Shown here one piece after another: positions 11,991 through 22,523 of a DNA stretch of 64,000 nucleotides. Both the position numbers and the translations under genes were made by a program. The notes under the pieces were generated by a model. The model saw nothing but the letters and a program-made list of their open reading frames with translations. It ran no database searches and was not told where the DNA came from. Position 1 is the first letter of the stretch; every line of letters begins with the position of its first letter. The stretch comes from Bacteroidia bacterium (GTDB taxonomy: Bacteria > Bacteroidota > Bacteroidia > UKL13-3). Where the stretch lies: positions 1-64,000 of the forward strand of contig JAKLJI010000003.1 in NCBI GenBank assembly GCA_023151275.1. Direction: 5' to 3'.

Positions 11991-12389
11991 TTAATAAATG
12001 TAACAAAGAACCTCACCACCAACATTCTGAGTTCTGGCTTCTTTATCGGTCATTACACCTTTAGAAGTGGTCAGAATAGCGATACCCATTCCATTAATAA
12101 CACGGGGCATATCATCAACACCGGTATAACGACGTAAACCTGGACGGCTAACGCGCTCCATTTTCTTAATAGCAGAAGTTTTGGTTACCGGATTGTACTT
12201 AAGGGCAATCTTAATAGTACCCTGACGATTTTCAACGTCCTCGAATTTGTAATTTAGAATGTACCCTTTTTCAAAGAGTACTTTTGTGATTTCCTTCTTA
12301 AGTTTTGAAGAAGGTACTTCCACGATACGATGGTTTGCCTTGATCGCATTGCGAAGCCTGGTCAAATAATCTGATATTGGATCTGTCAT
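11991..12389 (-). CDS. rpsH: 30S ribosomal protein S8
   Basis: MTDPISDYLTRLRNA; GMGIAILTTSKGVMTDKEA. Confidence 0.97.
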   Translation of the reverse strand: MTDPISDYLTRLRNAIKANHRIVEVPSSKLKKEITKVLFEKGYILNYKFEDVENRQGTIKIALKYNPVTKTSAIKKMERVSRPGLRRYTGVDDMPRVINGMGIAILTTSKGVMTDKEARTQNVGGEVLCYIY

Positions 12390-12470
12390 ATGTTTTAATT
12401 TGTTCCTTGCAGGCAGTTAGCCAAGGCTTTACTCTTTCCTGCTAAGTTGAATATGAAAACTAAAGGGCTG

Positions 12471-12501
12471 CGAATATAATAGTATTCACACCCCTTTTCA
12501 A
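12471..12501 (-). promoter_or_regulatory. possible internal promoter between rpsN and rpsH
   Basis: Minus strand: TTG, 20 nt, TATATTCG then CAGCCCTTT; near-consensus, in an unusually long (about 120 bp) gap. Confidence 0.45.
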
Positions 12502-12510
12502 AATTTTAAT

Positions 12511-12780
12511 TTAGAAACTCGATTTGGTAACTCCAGGAATCTTACCCATGTTGGCAAGTTCACGGAATTGGTTACGACAAATACCGAAGTCTCTCATATA
12601 TCCTTTCGGACGACCGGTCAACTTACAACGATTTTTTAAACGAACCGGAGAAGCGTTGCGAGGAAGCTTTTGCAATCCTTCGTAATCGCCGGCTTGTTTC
12701 AACGCTTCACGTTTAGCAGCAAATTGAGCTACCATTCTTTCTCTTTTGCGTTGACGTGCTTTTACAGACTCTTTAGCCAT
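12511..12780 (-). CDS. rpsN: 30S ribosomal protein S14 (long form lacking the CxxC zinc motif)
   Basis: [45 protein letters not shown]. Confidence 0.97.
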   Translation of the reverse strand: MAKESVKARQRKRERMVAQFAAKREALKQAGDYEGLQKLPRNASPVRLKNRCKLTGRPKGYMRDFGICRNQFRELANMGKIPGVTKSSF

Positions 12781-12792
12781 TTATCTAGTGGA

Positions 12793-13356
12793 TTAAGATT
12801 TTTTGAATGGAAGACCGAATTCTTTCAGGAGTGACATACATTCTTCGTCGTTCTTAGCAGAAGTAACGAAGGCGATATCCATACCGTTGATACGGTTAAC
12901 TTTGTCGATTACAATTTCAGGGAAAATGATTTGCTCAGTAATACCCATATTGTAGTTACCACGGCCATCAAAACCTTTCAAGTTCAATCCTTGAAAGTCG
13001 CGAACGCGTGGTAAAGAAACTGAAATCAAGCGATCCAAAAACTCATACATACGGTCACCACGCAGTGTTACACGTGTTCCAATAGGAAGGTTTTCTCTAA
13101 GTTTGAAATTAGAAATCGCCTTTTTGGATTTAGTAGGAACTGCACGCTGACCTGCAATCATGGAAAGTTCTTCAATGGCTTGGTCAACAAGCTTTTTATC
13201 AGAAACTGCTGCTCCAATACCTTGGTTGATACAAATCTTCTCAAGTTTAGGAACCTCCATATGGTTTTTGTATGCAAATTTTTCTTGCATAGCAGGAACC
13301 ACTTGTTTGAAATATTTTTCTTTTAATCTCGGTGTGTACATAGTCCTACTTATCAA
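12793..13356 (-). CDS. rplE: 50S ribosomal protein L5
   Basis: [30 protein letters not shown]. Confidence 0.97.
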   Translation of the reverse strand: MISRTMYTPRLKEKYFKQVVPAMQEKFAYKNHMEVPKLEKICINQGIGAAVSDKKLVDQAIEELSMIAGQRAVPTKSKKAISNFKLRENLPIGTRVTLRGDRMYEFLDRLISVSLPRVRDFQGLNLKGFDGRGNYNMGITEQIIFPEIVIDKVNRINGMDIAFVTSAKNDEECMSLLKEFGLPFKKS

Positions 13357-13687
13357 TTATTTCACCTGATTTCTTTGAAACACGAACCAATTTACCCTTT
13401 TCGTTCAATTTACGACCGATACGGGTAGCATTTCCGGCACCATCAACAACTTTCAGGTTGGAAATATTCACAGGAGCTTCTTTCTTAATGATACCACCCT
13501 GTTGGTTCTGTGCGTTAGGTTTGGTGTGACGGCTAACAATATTTACTCCTTCAACGGTAGCACGATTATCCTCGCGGTGAACTTCAATCACGCGGCCTTT
13601 TTTTCCCTTATCATCACCTGCGATAACAAGGACCATATCTCCTTTTTTAAGGTGAAGTTTGGCTTTGTTCTTCATACTATTTCCCAT
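13346..13687 (-). CDS. rplX: 50S ribosomal protein L24
   Basis: [26 protein letters not shown] (KOW motif). Confidence 0.96.
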   Translation of the reverse strand: MGNSMKNKAKLHLKKGDMVLVIAGDDKGKKGRVIEVHREDNRATVEGVNIVSRHTKPNAQNQQGGIIKKEAPVNISNLKVVDGAGNATRIGRKLNEKGKLVRVSKKSGEIIDK

Positions 13688-13688
13688 C

Positions 13689-14057
13689 TTACAATACCTC
13701 CGGTGCTAATGAAACAATCTTCATAAACTGTTTTTCGCGAAGTTCGCGGGCAACCGGACCGAAGATACGGGTTGCGCGGGGCTCATCTTGAGCATTCAAA
13801 AGAACACAAGAATTGTCATCGAAACGGATATAAGATCCATCAGCACGACGTACTTCTTTTTTTGTTCTTACTACTACTGCTTTTGAAACGGCACCTTTTT
13901 TAACAGCACCAGAAGGCAGAGCAGATTTCACGCTCACAACAATTTTATCTCCAACAGATGCATAGCGTCTGCCGGTTCCCCCAAGTACACGGATACATAA
14001 TACCTCACGTGCACCACTATTATCGGCTACTTTAAGCCTGGATTCCTGTTGTATCAT
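13689..14057 (-). CDS. rplN: 50S ribosomal protein L14
   Basis: [27 protein letters not shown]. Confidence 0.97.
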   Translation of the reverse strand: MIQQESRLKVADNSGAREVLCIRVLGGTGRRYASVGDKIVVSVKSALPSGAVKKGAVSKAVVVRTKKEVRRADGSYIRFDDNSCVLLNAQDEPRATRIFGPVARELREKQFMKIVSLAPEVL

Positions 14058-14060
14058 AGA

Positions 14061-14330
14061 TTACTTCGCTTTTTCAATGATTTCTACTAATCTCCAACGC
14101 TTATCTTTACTTAGCGGACGAGTTTCCATTACTTTCACGATATCATTGATACCGCATTCATTTTTTTCGTCATGCGCTTTAAAAGTGGAAGTCATCTTGA
14201 TGAATTTTCCGTACTTCGGGTGCATCATTTTACGTTCAACAGAAACTACGATGGTTTTTTCCATCTTGTTGCTGATTACTTTACCAACGATGACTTTTCT
14301 TGAATTTCTTTCTACTGTTGTATTTTCCAT
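14061..14330 (-). CDS. rpsQ: 30S ribosomal protein S17
   Basis: [28 protein letters not shown]. Confidence 0.97.
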   Translation of the reverse strand: MENTTVERNSRKVIVGKVISNKMEKTIVVSVERKMMHPKYGKFIKMTSTFKAHDEKNECGINDIVKVMETRPLSKDKRWRLVEIIEKAK

Positions 14331-14341
14331 CTTGACGTTTT

Positions 14342-14539
14342 TTAAGCAGTTTCTAACTGACGCTTTCTGAATTCAGTAAGCAGACGGGCAATCAGCTTTT
14401 TGCTTTCCTTGATCTTGTTAGGATTCTCAACAGGCGAAACAGCATGGTTCATTTTTAGCTTTACCAATGCAAGCCGTTCTTCACTGATTCTGGCTGTCAA
14501 TTCCTTGTTTGACAATTCCCTGATCTCGTTATAGTTCAT
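14342..14539 (-). CDS. rpmC: 50S ribosomal protein L29
   Basis: [35 protein letters not shown]. Confidence 0.96.
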   Translation of the reverse strand: MNYNEIRELSNKELTARISEERLALVKLKMNHAVSPVENPNKIKESKKLIARLLTEFRKRQLETA

Positions 14540-14541
14540 AA

Positions 14542-14961
14542 TTATTCGGCGTATTCAGGTTTAACAACAAATTTAGTGATAACCGGCAATTTTTGTGAAG
14601 CAAGACGCATTGCTTCTTGTGCAGTTGCCATTGGAACTCCATCAGCTTCAAAGATAATGGTTCCTGGCTTACAACGTGCAACCCAAAATTCGGGAGCACC
14701 TTTACCTTTACCCATACGTACTTCTGCTGGTTTACGAGTCATTGGTTTATCAGGGAAAACACGGATCCAAACTTGTCCTTCCCTTTTCATATAACGATTC
14801 AGGGCTACCCTTGCAGCTTCAAGCTGTTTTGAGGTCAGGAAGCATGTATCCAGGGCTTTCAAACCGAAAGACCCAAAAGCTACGGTGTGGCCTCTACCGG
14901 CGTTACCTTTTACTCTGCCTTTCTGCTGTTTCCTGTATTTGGTTTTCTTTGGCTGTAACAT
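14542..14961 (-). CDS. rplP: 50S ribosomal protein L16
   Basis: [42 protein letters not shown]. Confidence 0.97.
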   Translation of the reverse strand: MLQPKKTKYRKQQKGRVKGNAGRGHTVAFGSFGLKALDTCFLTSKQLEAARVALNRYMKREGQVWIRVFPDKPMTRKPAEVRMGKGKGAPEFWVARCKPGTIIFEADGVPMATAQEAMRLASQKLPVITKFVVKPEYAE

Positions 14962-14988
14962 CTCTCCAGATAATTTTTTTCTTACAAA

Positions 14989-15789
14989 TTATTTTTTCCT
15001 TCTATCGGCACCAGGTCCAGAAGATCTTCTGTCACCAGAACCGCGACGGTCTCCGCCACGACGATCAGGACGATCTCCACCGCGACGGTCTCCACGACGA
15101 TCTCCACCACCACGGTTATCAGAGCCGGCGTTATTTTGACCGATATTTGGTGATAGGTCACGTTTTCCAAAGATTTCACCTTTGCAAATCCAAACTTTCA
15201 CACCAATTTTTCCGTAAACAGTCATTGCTTCTGACAAAGCATAATCAATATCAGCTCTCAGTGTATGTAACGGAGTACGACCTTCTTTGAATGATTCTGA
15301 ACGGGCAATCTCAGCACCAGCCAAACGACCAGATACCATTACCTTAATTCCTTCAGCACCCATTCTCATGGTTGATGCAATCGCAGTTTTTACAGCACGC
15401 TTAAACGAAACACGTGCTTCAATTTGACTAGCGATAGCTTCACCTACCAAAGCAGCATCCAGTTCAGGACGTTTGATTTCAAAAATGTTGATAGCAACAT
15501 CCTTTTTGGTAAGCTTCTTAACTTCTTCTTTAATTTTATCAACTTCAGCACCACCTTTTCCGATTACGATACCCGGACGGCTAGTATGAATTGTGATGAT
15601 AATGCGCTTAATAGTACGTTCGATGATAATTTTTGAAATACCACCTTTATTGATGCGGGCATGGAGATATTTTCTGATTTTCTCGTCTTCAATCAGTTTA
15701 TCTGCCAATTTATGGCCGCTATACCAGTTAGACTCCCAGCCCCTGATAATTCCTAAACGTAAACCTATTGGGTTAACCTTCTGTCCCAT
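14989..15789 (-). CDS. rpsC: 30S ribosomal protein S3 with an Arg/Gly/Asp-rich C-terminal tail
   Basis: [25 protein letters not shown] domain; tail [45 protein letters not shown]. Confidence 0.96.
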   Translation of the reverse strand: MGQKVNPIGLRLGIIRGWESNWYSGHKLADKLIEDEKIRKYLHARINKGGISKIIIERTIKRIIITIHTSRPGIVIGKGGAEVDKIKEEVKKLTKKDVAINIFEIKRPELDAALVGEAIASQIEARVSFKRAVKTAIASTMRMGAEGIKVMVSGRLAGAEIARSESFKEGRTPLHTLRADIDYALSEAMTVYGKIGVKVWICKGEIFGKRDLSPNIGQNNAGSDNRGGGDRRGDRRGGDRPDRRGGDRRGSGDRRSSGPGADRRKK

Positions 15790-15806
15790 TCTAATTACTA
15801 TTATGC

Positions 15807-16187
15807 TTATTCTGCTGATTCGTTATTAACTACTGTTGCTCCGGCTTTGCTATCCACAACAAGTGTAACGTGGTTAGAGCGTTTACGGATTCTGTGTGCA
15901 CGACCTTGTGGAGCTGGAAGAATGCGTTTAAGCATTGGACCACCATCAACAAAAATCGTTTTCACAAACAGTTCGCTTTCCTCAACACGGCTGCCTTCGT
16001 TTTTCTGCTCCCAGTTGGCAATAGCCGAACGAAGAAGTTTTTCTAAACGGTGAGAACTTTCCTTTTTATTGTTGAAAATAAGAATGTTGAAAGCTTCTTC
16101 AACACGTTTACCACGAATCAGGTCGGCCAACAGCCTCATCTTACGAGGAGAGGTTGGACAATTATTCAATTTTGCTACTGCTTCCAT
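15807..16187 (-). CDS. rplV: 50S ribosomal protein L22
   Basis: [35 protein letters not shown]. Confidence 0.97.
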   Translation of the reverse strand: MEAVAKLNNCPTSPRKMRLLADLIRGKRVEEAFNILIFNNKKESSHRLEKLLRSAIANWEQKNEGSRVEESELFVKTIFVDGGPMLKRILPAPQGRAHRIRKRSNHVTLVVDSKAGATVVNNESAE

Positions 16188-16192
16188 TCTGA

Positions 16193-16459
16193 TTAATCTT
16201 TCTTAACAGGATGCGACTTAAATGTACGGGTTGGAGCAAACTCACCCAGCTTATGCCCTACCATGTTTTCGGTAACATACACAGGGATAAATTTATTACC
16301 GTTGTGTACCGCAAAGGTATGACCTACGAAATCAGGAGTAATCATTGACCGGCGTGACCAGGTTTTAATTACAGATTTCTTTTTTGCTTCATTCATTGAC
16401 AATACTTTTTTCTCAAGTTTAATGTCAACAAAAGGACCTTTCTTTAATGAACGCGCCAT
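16193..16459 (-). CDS. rpsS: 30S ribosomal protein S19
   Basis: [41 protein letters not shown]. Confidence 0.97.
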   Translation of the reverse strand: MARSLKKGPFVDIKLEKKVLSMNEAKKKSVIKTWSRRSMITPDFVGHTFAVHNGNKFIPVYVTENMVGHKLGEFAPTRTFKSHPVKKD

Positions 16460-16464
16460 ATTCC

Positions 16465-17295
16465 TTATTTCTTCTTACGACTTTCAATGATGAACTTATT
16501 CGAGTACTTTTTAGGCGTACGGGTTTTGTAACCTTTTGCCTTCAAGCCTTTACGTGAACGTGGGTGACCACCTGAAGCACGACCTTCACCTCCACCCATT
16601 GGGTGATCTACAGGGTTCATTGCAACAGCACGTGTACGAGGACGACGACCCAACCAGCGATTGGCACCTGCCTTACCCTTACGCTCATTCATGTGGTCAG
16701 GATTTGAAACCTGTCCAACTGTTGCATAGCAACTAGCCAGAACGATACGTGTTTCACCTGAAGCCAATTTAACAACTGCGTGTTTTCCGTCTCTGTTGAG
16801 CAACTGAGCAGAAGAACCTGCAGAGCGCACCATTTGACCACCTTTACCAGGGTGCAATTCAATGTTGTGAATCGTTGAACCCAGAGGAATTTCAGCCATT
16901 GGCAAAGCATTACCCAAATCTGGGCTAACACCTGAACCACTGATAATCTTCATTCCTGCTTCAAGGCCTTTAGGAGCTAGAATATAACGCTTTTCTCCAT
17001 CAGCATATTTCACCAAAGCGATGAAACATGTGCGGTTTGGATCATATTGGATTGATTCAACAGTAGCCTCAATACCATGTTTATTTCTTTTGAAATCGAT
17101 CAAACGATACATTTTGCGGTGTCCACCACCAATGTAACGCATGGTCATCTTACCGGTATTGTTACGACCACCTGAATTTTTTAAGCTGACAACAAGGGAT
17201 TTTTCAACCTCATATTTAGGTGTCAACTCTTCGTAGGTATTAGCAGCTTTAAAGCGCGTACCCGGAGTAACTGGTTTAAACTTCCTGATTCCCAT
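16465..17295 (-). CDS. rplB: 50S ribosomal protein L2
   Basis: [27 protein letters not shown]-type motif; [24 protein letters not shown]. Confidence 0.97.
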   Translation of the reverse strand: MGIRKFKPVTPGTRFKAANTYEELTPKYEVEKSLVVSLKNSGGRNNTGKMTMRYIGGGHRKMYRLIDFKRNKHGIEATVESIQYDPNRTCFIALVKYADGEKRYILAPKGLEAGMKIISGSGVSPDLGNALPMAEIPLGSTIHNIELHPGKGGQMVRSAGSSAQLLNRDGKHAVVKLASGETRIVLASCYATVGQVSNPDHMNERKGKAGANRWLGRRPRTRAVAMNPVDHPMGGGEGRASGGHPRSRKGLKAKGYKTRTPKKYSNKFIIESRKKK

Positions 17296-17302
17296 CTTTC
17301 AA

Positions 17303-17593
17303 TTAAATATTTTGGAAGAAGTCGATTTTTTGACCCTCCGCTAAGGTTACCACTGCTTTTTTGTAGGATGGTTTGCGACCAGAGAAGAAACCACGTTTTG
17401 TGAACCTGGACTTATTCTTTCCCTGATAAACCATAGTGTTTATGTTGGTAACATTTACACTATACATGCTTTCAACAGCCTTTTTGATTTCAACTTTAGA
17501 TGCAGTTTTTGCAACTACGAAACCATACTTGTTCAGCTTTTCGCTGATAGCTGTGAATTTTTCTGTGATTAAAGGCTTCTTAAGTATGCTCAT
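17303..17593 (-). CDS. rplW: 50S ribosomal protein L23
   Basis: ILKKPLITEKFTAISEKLNKYGFVVAKTASKVEIKKAVE. Confidence 0.96.
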   Translation of the reverse strand: MSILKKPLITEKFTAISEKLNKYGFVVAKTASKVEIKKAVESMYSVNVTNINTMVYQGKNKSRFTKRGFFSGRKPSYKKAVVTLAEGQKIDFFQNI

Positions 17594-18225
17594 TATGCCT
17601 TATTTAAAATGTTCTCAATTACACCAACTGAATTCTCAATCAGGATTAAGCGATCAGCGTGAAGAATATCATAGGTATTCAAGTCACCAGCCATCATAAT
17701 CCGAGTGTTAGGAAGGTTTCTTCCCGATCTGTAGATATTCTCATTGTAATCGGCAAGAACAAGAAGAGTTTTAGAATCAGCAACTTTCAAACTGTTAAGA
17801 ATATTTAGATAGTTCTTAGTTTTTGGAGCTTCAAAAGTGAAGTTTTCCAATACAGTGATGCTATTCTCTTTTGCTTTATAGGTAAGCGCGCTCTTACGAG
17901 CCAATTGCTTAAGCTTTTTGTTCAATTTGAAACTGTAATCACGGGGTTGTGGACCATGAATTCTAGCTCCACCAACGAATGTACCAGTTTTGATACTTCC
18001 TTTACGTGAGCCACCAGTTCCTTTTTGACGATGCAGTTTTTTAGTGGAACCGCTAACCATGCTACGTTCTTTTGAGCTATGGGTACCTTGACGCTGATTA
18101 GCGAGGTACTGCTTCACATCAAGATAGATTGCGTGATCATTAGGCTCGATACCGAAAACGGTATTGCTCAATGATACTTTTCTTCCTGTTTCAGATCCGC
18201 TTGTATTTACTACTGCTAATTCCAT
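17593..18225 (-). CDS. rplD: 50S ribosomal protein L4
   Basis: KKLHRQKGTGGSRKGSIKTGTFVGGARIHGPQPRDYSFKLNKK. Confidence 0.96.
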   Translation of the reverse strand: MELAVVNTSGSETGRKVSLSNTVFGIEPNDHAIYLDVKQYLANQRQGTHSSKERSMVSGSTKKLHRQKGTGGSRKGSIKTGTFVGGARIHGPQPRDYSFKLNKKLKQLARKSALTYKAKENSITVLENFTFEAPKTKNYLNILNSLKVADSKTLLVLADYNENIYRSGRNLPNTRIMMAGDLNTYDILHADRLILIENSVGVIENILNKA

Positions 18226-18226
18226 G

Positions 18227-18844
18227 TTACTTCTCTATCAATACGATTGAACCTTTGTGACCAGGAATTGAACCTTTTACTACTAAAAGATTTTGATCCT
18301 TGTGCACTTTTAAAATTTCGAGGTTGGTCTTTTTAACACGTGTTCCACCTGTTTGACCGGCCATGCGCATTCCTTTGAAAACCCTTGAAGGGTCTGAAGA
18401 AGCACCCACCGAACCAGGAGCACGTAAACGGTTATGTTGACCGTGTGTTTGCATACCTACACCGGAGAAGCCATGGCGTTTAACAACACCCTGAAAACCT
18501 TTTCCTTTGCTTGTACCAACAACATCAACGAACTCACCTACTTCAAACAAATCTACAGTTAAAGTTTGACCAATAGCTAAGTCTTGCTCAAAGCCTTTGA
18601 ATTCGGCAACTTTAGACTTAGGAGTAGTTTTTGCTTTAGCAAAGATTCCTTTCAATGGAGCAGGAGTATTCTTTTCTTTAGCTTCTCCATAAGCTAGTTG
18701 AACAGCTTTGTAACCATCTTTATCAGATGTCTTAACCTGTGTTACAACACAAGGTCCTACTTCGATAACCGTGCAAGCAATTTGCTTTCCACTCGCATCG
18801 AAGATGCTGGTCATTCCTAATTTTTTTCCTATTAAACCTGACAT
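18227..18844 (-). CDS. rplC: 50S ribosomal protein L3
   Basis: [51 protein letters not shown]. Confidence 0.96.
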   Translation of the reverse strand: MSGLIGKKLGMTSIFDASGKQIACTVIEVGPCVVTQVKTSDKDGYKAVQLAYGEAKEKNTPAPLKGIFAKAKTTPKSKVAEFKGFEQDLAIGQTLTVDLFEVGEFVDVVGTSKGKGFQGVVKRHGFSGVGMQTHGQHNRLRAPGSVGASSDPSRVFKGMRMAGQTGGTRVKKTNLEILKVHKDQNLLVVKGSIPGHKGSIVLIEK

Positions 18845-18852
18845 AGCTTCTA

Positions 18853-19161
18853 TCAAACTTTAATTTCTACATCAACACCACTTGGTAATTCTAATTTCAT
18901 GAGAGCATCAACAGTTTTTGCAGTTGAGCTGTAGATGTCCAGTAATCTTTTGTATGAACACAATTGAAACTGTTCTCTAGCTTTTTTATTCACGTGAGGT
19001 GAACGCAAAACTGTATAGATTCTCTTTTGGGTTGGAAGCGGAATAGGTCCACTCACCACGGCACCTGTTGCCTTTACTGTTCTAACAATTTTCTCGGCAG
19101 ATTTATCTACCAAATTGTGATCGAACGATTTTAACTTAATCCTTATTCTTTGGCTTACCAT
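18853..19161 (-). CDS. rpsJ: 30S ribosomal protein S10
   Basis: [42 protein letters not shown]. Confidence 0.97.
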   Translation of the reverse strand: MVSQRIRIKLKSFDHNLVDKSAEKIVRTVKATGAVVSGPIPLPTQKRIYTVLRSPHVNKKAREQFQLCSYKRLLDIYSSTAKTVDALMKLELPSGVDVEIKV

Positions 19162-19165
19162 GATA

Positions 19166-21268
19166 TTAAGCTTTTTGCTTACCGTTTACTTTTGCTAATA
19201 CTTCTTCTTGAACGTTACGTGGAGCTTCGGCATAGTGACTGAATTCCATTGTTGATGTAGCGCGACCTGAAGTTAAGGTTCTCAACTGGGTTACGTAACC
19301 AAACATTTCTGCCAATGGAACTTTTGCCTTAACAACCTGCGATCCGGCGCGGCTATCCATACCTTCAAGTTGACCACGACGTTTGTTCAAGTCACCAATA
19401 ACGTCACCCATGTTTTCTTCAGGAGTCAAAACCTCAATTTTCATGATAGGCTCAAGAAGAACTGGAGCTGCGTTTCTTGCTGCTTCTCTGAAACCTATGC
19501 GAGCACAAATTTCAAATGACAATGAATCCGAGTCAACTGCGTGGAATGAACCATCAAACAGACGAACTTTCAAACTTTCAATTGCATAACCTGCAAGTAC
19601 ACCATTCTGCATAGCCTGGTCGAAACCTTTCTGAACAGATGGGATATATTCTTTCGGAATTGAACCACCAACGATTTCGTTAACGAATTCAAGACCTTTT
19701 TTCTCAGGGTCACCAGGAATCAATTCAAACTGAATATCAGCGAATTTACCACGACCACCAGTTTGTTTCTTGTAAACCTCGCGGTGAGAAACAGCTTTGG
19801 TGATGGTTTCTTTGTATGAAACCTGAGGAGCACCTTGGTTACATTCTACTTTAAACTCACGCTTCAAACGGTCAACAATGATTTCCAAGTGAAGCTCACC
19901 CATACCTGAAATAACTGTTTGTCCAGTCTCTTCATCGGTATGAACGCGGAAGGTAGGATCCTCTTCAGCAAGTTTAGCTAAAGCCATACCTAATTTATCA
20001 GAGTCAGCCTGAGTTTTAGGCTCAACGGCCAGACCGATAACCGGTTCAGGGAAATCCATCGCTTCTAAAACGATTGGTTTCTTTTCATCACAAAGTGTAT
20101 CACCTGTTTTGATGTCTTTGAAACCAACAGCTGCACCAATATCACCTGCACCCAAACGTTCAATTGGATTTTGTTTGTTAGCGTGCATTTGGAAGATACG
20201 TGAGATACGCTCTTTGTTTCCACTGCGGGTGTTTAGTACATAAGAACCTGCATCAAGCATACCGGAGTATACACGCATGAAGGCTAAACGTCCAACAAAT
20301 GGGTCGGTAGCAATTTTGAAAGCAAGAGCAGCAAACGGCTCGTTGTAATCAGGCTTGCGAACAACTTCTTCGTTTGTATCAGGATTTGTACCTACGATAT
20401 TTTCTTTGTCAAGCGGGCTAGGAAGAATTTCCATTACCAAATCGAGCATGGTTTGAACACCTTTGTTTTTGAAAGATGAACCACAAACCATTGGAACGAT
20501 TTTCATATCGATGGTAGCTTTACGCAATGCATCCAAGATTTCACGCTCAGAGATTGAAGAAGGATCGTCGAAGAATTTCTCCATCAATTTGTCGTCGTAT
20601 TCCGAAACTGCTTCAAGAAGCTTCTCGCGCCATTCAAGCGCTTCTTCCATCATATCGGCAGGAATATCAACAACTTCATAAGTCATTCCTTTGTCATGCT
20701 CATTCCAAACCATTCCACGGAAGTTGATCAAATCAACAACACCTTTGAAATTATCTTCAGCACCAATTGGCAATTGAAGAGGAACTGCATTAGAACCTAA
20801 CATTTCACGAACCTGTTTTACCACGTTCAAGAAATCGGCACCGGAACGGTCCATTTTATTTACGAAACCGATACGAGCTACATTGTAGTTATTCGCAAGA
20901 CGCCAGTTGGTTTCTGACTGAGGCTCTACACCATCAACAGCAGAGAACAAGAACACAAGACCATCAAGAACACGGAGTGAGCGATTTACCTCTACGGTAA
21001 AATCCACGTGACCCGGAGTGTCGATGATATTGATATGGTATTTTTCTCCTCTGTAGTTCCAGAATACGGTGGTTGCGGCAGAAGTAATTGTGATACCTCT
21101 CTCCTGCTCCTGAACCATCCAGTCCATAGTAGCAGCACCATCGTGAACCTCACCAAGTTTATGGTTAACACCTGAGTAATAAAGGATACGCTCGGTGGTA
21201 GTTGTTTTACCGGCATCGATGTGAGCAGCGATACCGATATTTCTAGTATATTTTAAGTCGCGTGACAT
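19166..21268 (-). CDS. fusA: elongation factor G
   Basis: [38 protein letters not shown]. Confidence 0.98.
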   Translation of the reverse strand: MSRDLKYTRNIGIAAHIDAGKTTTTERILYYSGVNHKLGEVHDGAATMDWMVQEQERGITITSAATTVFWNYRGEKYHINIIDTPGHVDFTVEVNRSLRVLDGLVFLFSAVDGVEPQSETNWRLANNYNVARIGFVNKMDRSGADFLNVVKQVREMLGSNAVPLQLPIGAEDNFKGVVDLINFRGMVWNEHDKGMTYEVVDIPADMMEEALEWREKLLEAVSEYDDKLMEKFFDDPSSISEREILDALRKATIDMKIVPMVCGSSFKNKGVQTMLDLVMEILPSPLDKENIVGTNPDTNEEVVRKPDYNEPFAALAFKIATDPFVGRLAFMRVYSGMLDAGSYVLNTRSGNKERISRIFQMHANKQNPIERLGAGDIGAAVGFKDIKTGDTLCDEKKPIVLEAMDFPEPVIGLAVEPKTQADSDKLGMALAKLAEEDPTFRVHTDEETGQTVISGMGELHLEIIVDRLKREFKVECNQGAPQVSYKETITKAVSHREVYKKQTGGRGKFADIQFELIPGDPEKKGLEFVNEIVGGSIPKEYIPSVQKGFDQAMQNGVLAGYAIESLKVRLFDGSFHAVDSDSLSFEICARIGFREAARNAAPVLLEPIMKIEVLTPEENMGDVIGDLNKRRGQLEGMDSRAGSQVVKAKVPLAEMFGYVTQLRTLTSGRATSTMEFSHYAEAPRNVQEEVLAKVNGKQKA

Positions 21269-21288
21269 GATTTCGTCTTCCTATTTAA

Positions 21289-21759
21289 TTAGCTGATTTT
21301 GAAGTGTGAGAATGCTTTGTTCGCCTCAGCCATTTTGTGAGTATCTTCACGCTTTTTAACAGCGGCACCTTCATTTTTTGCAGCAGAAAGAATTTCACCT
21401 GCAAGTTTGTCTGCCATTGTTTTTTCACCACGATTGCGGGCATAACGGATTAACCATTTCATACCAACTGCAATTTTGCGGTCTGCTGGAACTTCCATAG
21501 GGATTTGGAAAGTAGCACCACCTACACGACGAGATTTAACCTCAACTGAAGGCATTACATTGTTCAATGCTTTTTTCCAAACATCCAATCCACGCTCTTG
21601 AGCTTTCGCTTCAACTTTATCTAGGGCACTGTAAAAAATGGTGAAGGCAGTATTTTTCTTGCCACCCCACATCATATTATTCACAAAGCGAGTTACCAGT
21701 ACGTCGTTAAACTTTGGATCTGGCAACAAAATATGCTTTTTAGCTCTTGCTTTTCTCAT
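21289..21759 (-). CDS. rpsG: 30S ribosomal protein S7
   Basis: MRKARAKKHILLPDPKFNDVLVTRFVNNMM. Confidence 0.97.
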   Translation of the reverse strand: MRKARAKKHILLPDPKFNDVLVTRFVNNMMWGGKKNTAFTIFYSALDKVEAKAQERGLDVWKKALNNVMPSVEVKSRRVGGATFQIPMEVPADRKIAVGMKWLIRYARNRGEKTMADKLAGEILSAAKNEGAAVKKREDTHKMAEANKAFSHFKIS

Positions 21760-21784
21760 GTGACTATTCGTTTCGCTGGATTAA

Positions 21785-22192
21785 TTACTTCTTTTTGGCT
21801 TTTGGATCAACGGCTTGACCTGGTTTAGGACGCTTAGTTCCGTATTTTGAACGTTGTTGTTTACGTCCATCCACACCAGCAGTATCTAAAGCACCACGAA
21901 CGATGTGGTAACGAACACCTGGAAGGTCTTTAACCCTTCCACCGCGCACCAACACGATTGAGTGCTCCTGAAGGTTGTGACCTTCACCAGGAATGTAGGC
22001 ATTCACCTCGTTTCCGTTTGTTAAACGAACACGGGCTACTTTCCTCATTGCTGAGTTAGGCTTCTTAGGAGTTGTTGTGTAAACACGGGTACACACACCA
22101 CGACGCTGAGGACAAGAATCCAAAGCTGGAGATTTACTCTTGGTAATTACATCATTGCGGCCCTTACGAACCAATTGTTGAATAGTAGGCAT
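21785..22192 (-). CDS. rpsL: 30S ribosomal protein S12
   Basis: [34 protein letters not shown]. Confidence 0.98.
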   Translation of the reverse strand: MPTIQQLVRKGRNDVITKSKSPALDSCPQRRGVCTRVYTTTPKKPNSAMRKVARVRLTNGNEVNAYIPGEGHNLQEHSIVLVRGGRVKDLPGVRYHIVRGALDTAGVDGRKQQRSKYGTKRPKPGQAVDPKAKKK

Positions 22193-22234
22193 ATCTTACT
22201 CTATATACGCAATTTATTTCCAAAAACGGGAGCG

Positions 22235-22264
22235 CAAAGGTAAGCTGAAGAGTTAGCATTGCAA
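22235..22264 (-). promoter_or_regulatory. promoter P1 of the rpsL superoperon
   Basis: Minus strand: TTG (22264-22262), exactly 19 nt, TACCTTTG (22242-22235). Confidence 0.8.
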
Positions 22265-22360
22265 GGGCTTTACAAAAAATATTCTAAATATTTGATGCTG
22301 AGCGGGTTAATGCTAACTTTAACCATCAGTCTTAGTCTGTGCTTTTCCCTGAAAGGGCTG

Positions 22361-22390
22361 CAAACATACGCACTATTTTGAAATAAACAA
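22361..22390 (-). promoter_or_regulatory. promoter P2 of the rpsL superoperon
   Basis: Minus strand: TTG (22390-22388), exactly 19 nt, TATGTTTG (22368-22361), followed by CAGCCCTTTC. Confidence 0.75.
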
Positions 22391-22469
22391 ACTGATTGTG
22401 AAAGTTTTCCAAATAAATATTCAGATTTACAGCTACTTGAATAGAACATCACTGATTATCAAACCTATA

Positions 22470-22512
22470 ACACAAAAAAGGGCCGACTTAATGAGCCGGC
22501 CCTTTTTTGTGT
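22470..22512 (-). terminator. intrinsic terminator downstream of the giant beta-helix gene
   Basis: Perfect 16-bp inverted repeat ACACAAAAAAGGGCCG / CGGCCCTTTTTTGTGT with an 11-nt loop. Confidence 0.9.
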
Positions 22513-22523
22513 TTTCAATCAAC

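Noticed and set aside
14676-15290. 204-aa plus-strand ORF, with overlapping 14885-15139 and 14617-14832
   Set aside because: Antisense to rplP/rpsC; low-complexity HDDLHRDG/PPRRSG composition is the mirror of the S3 RGG-like tail.
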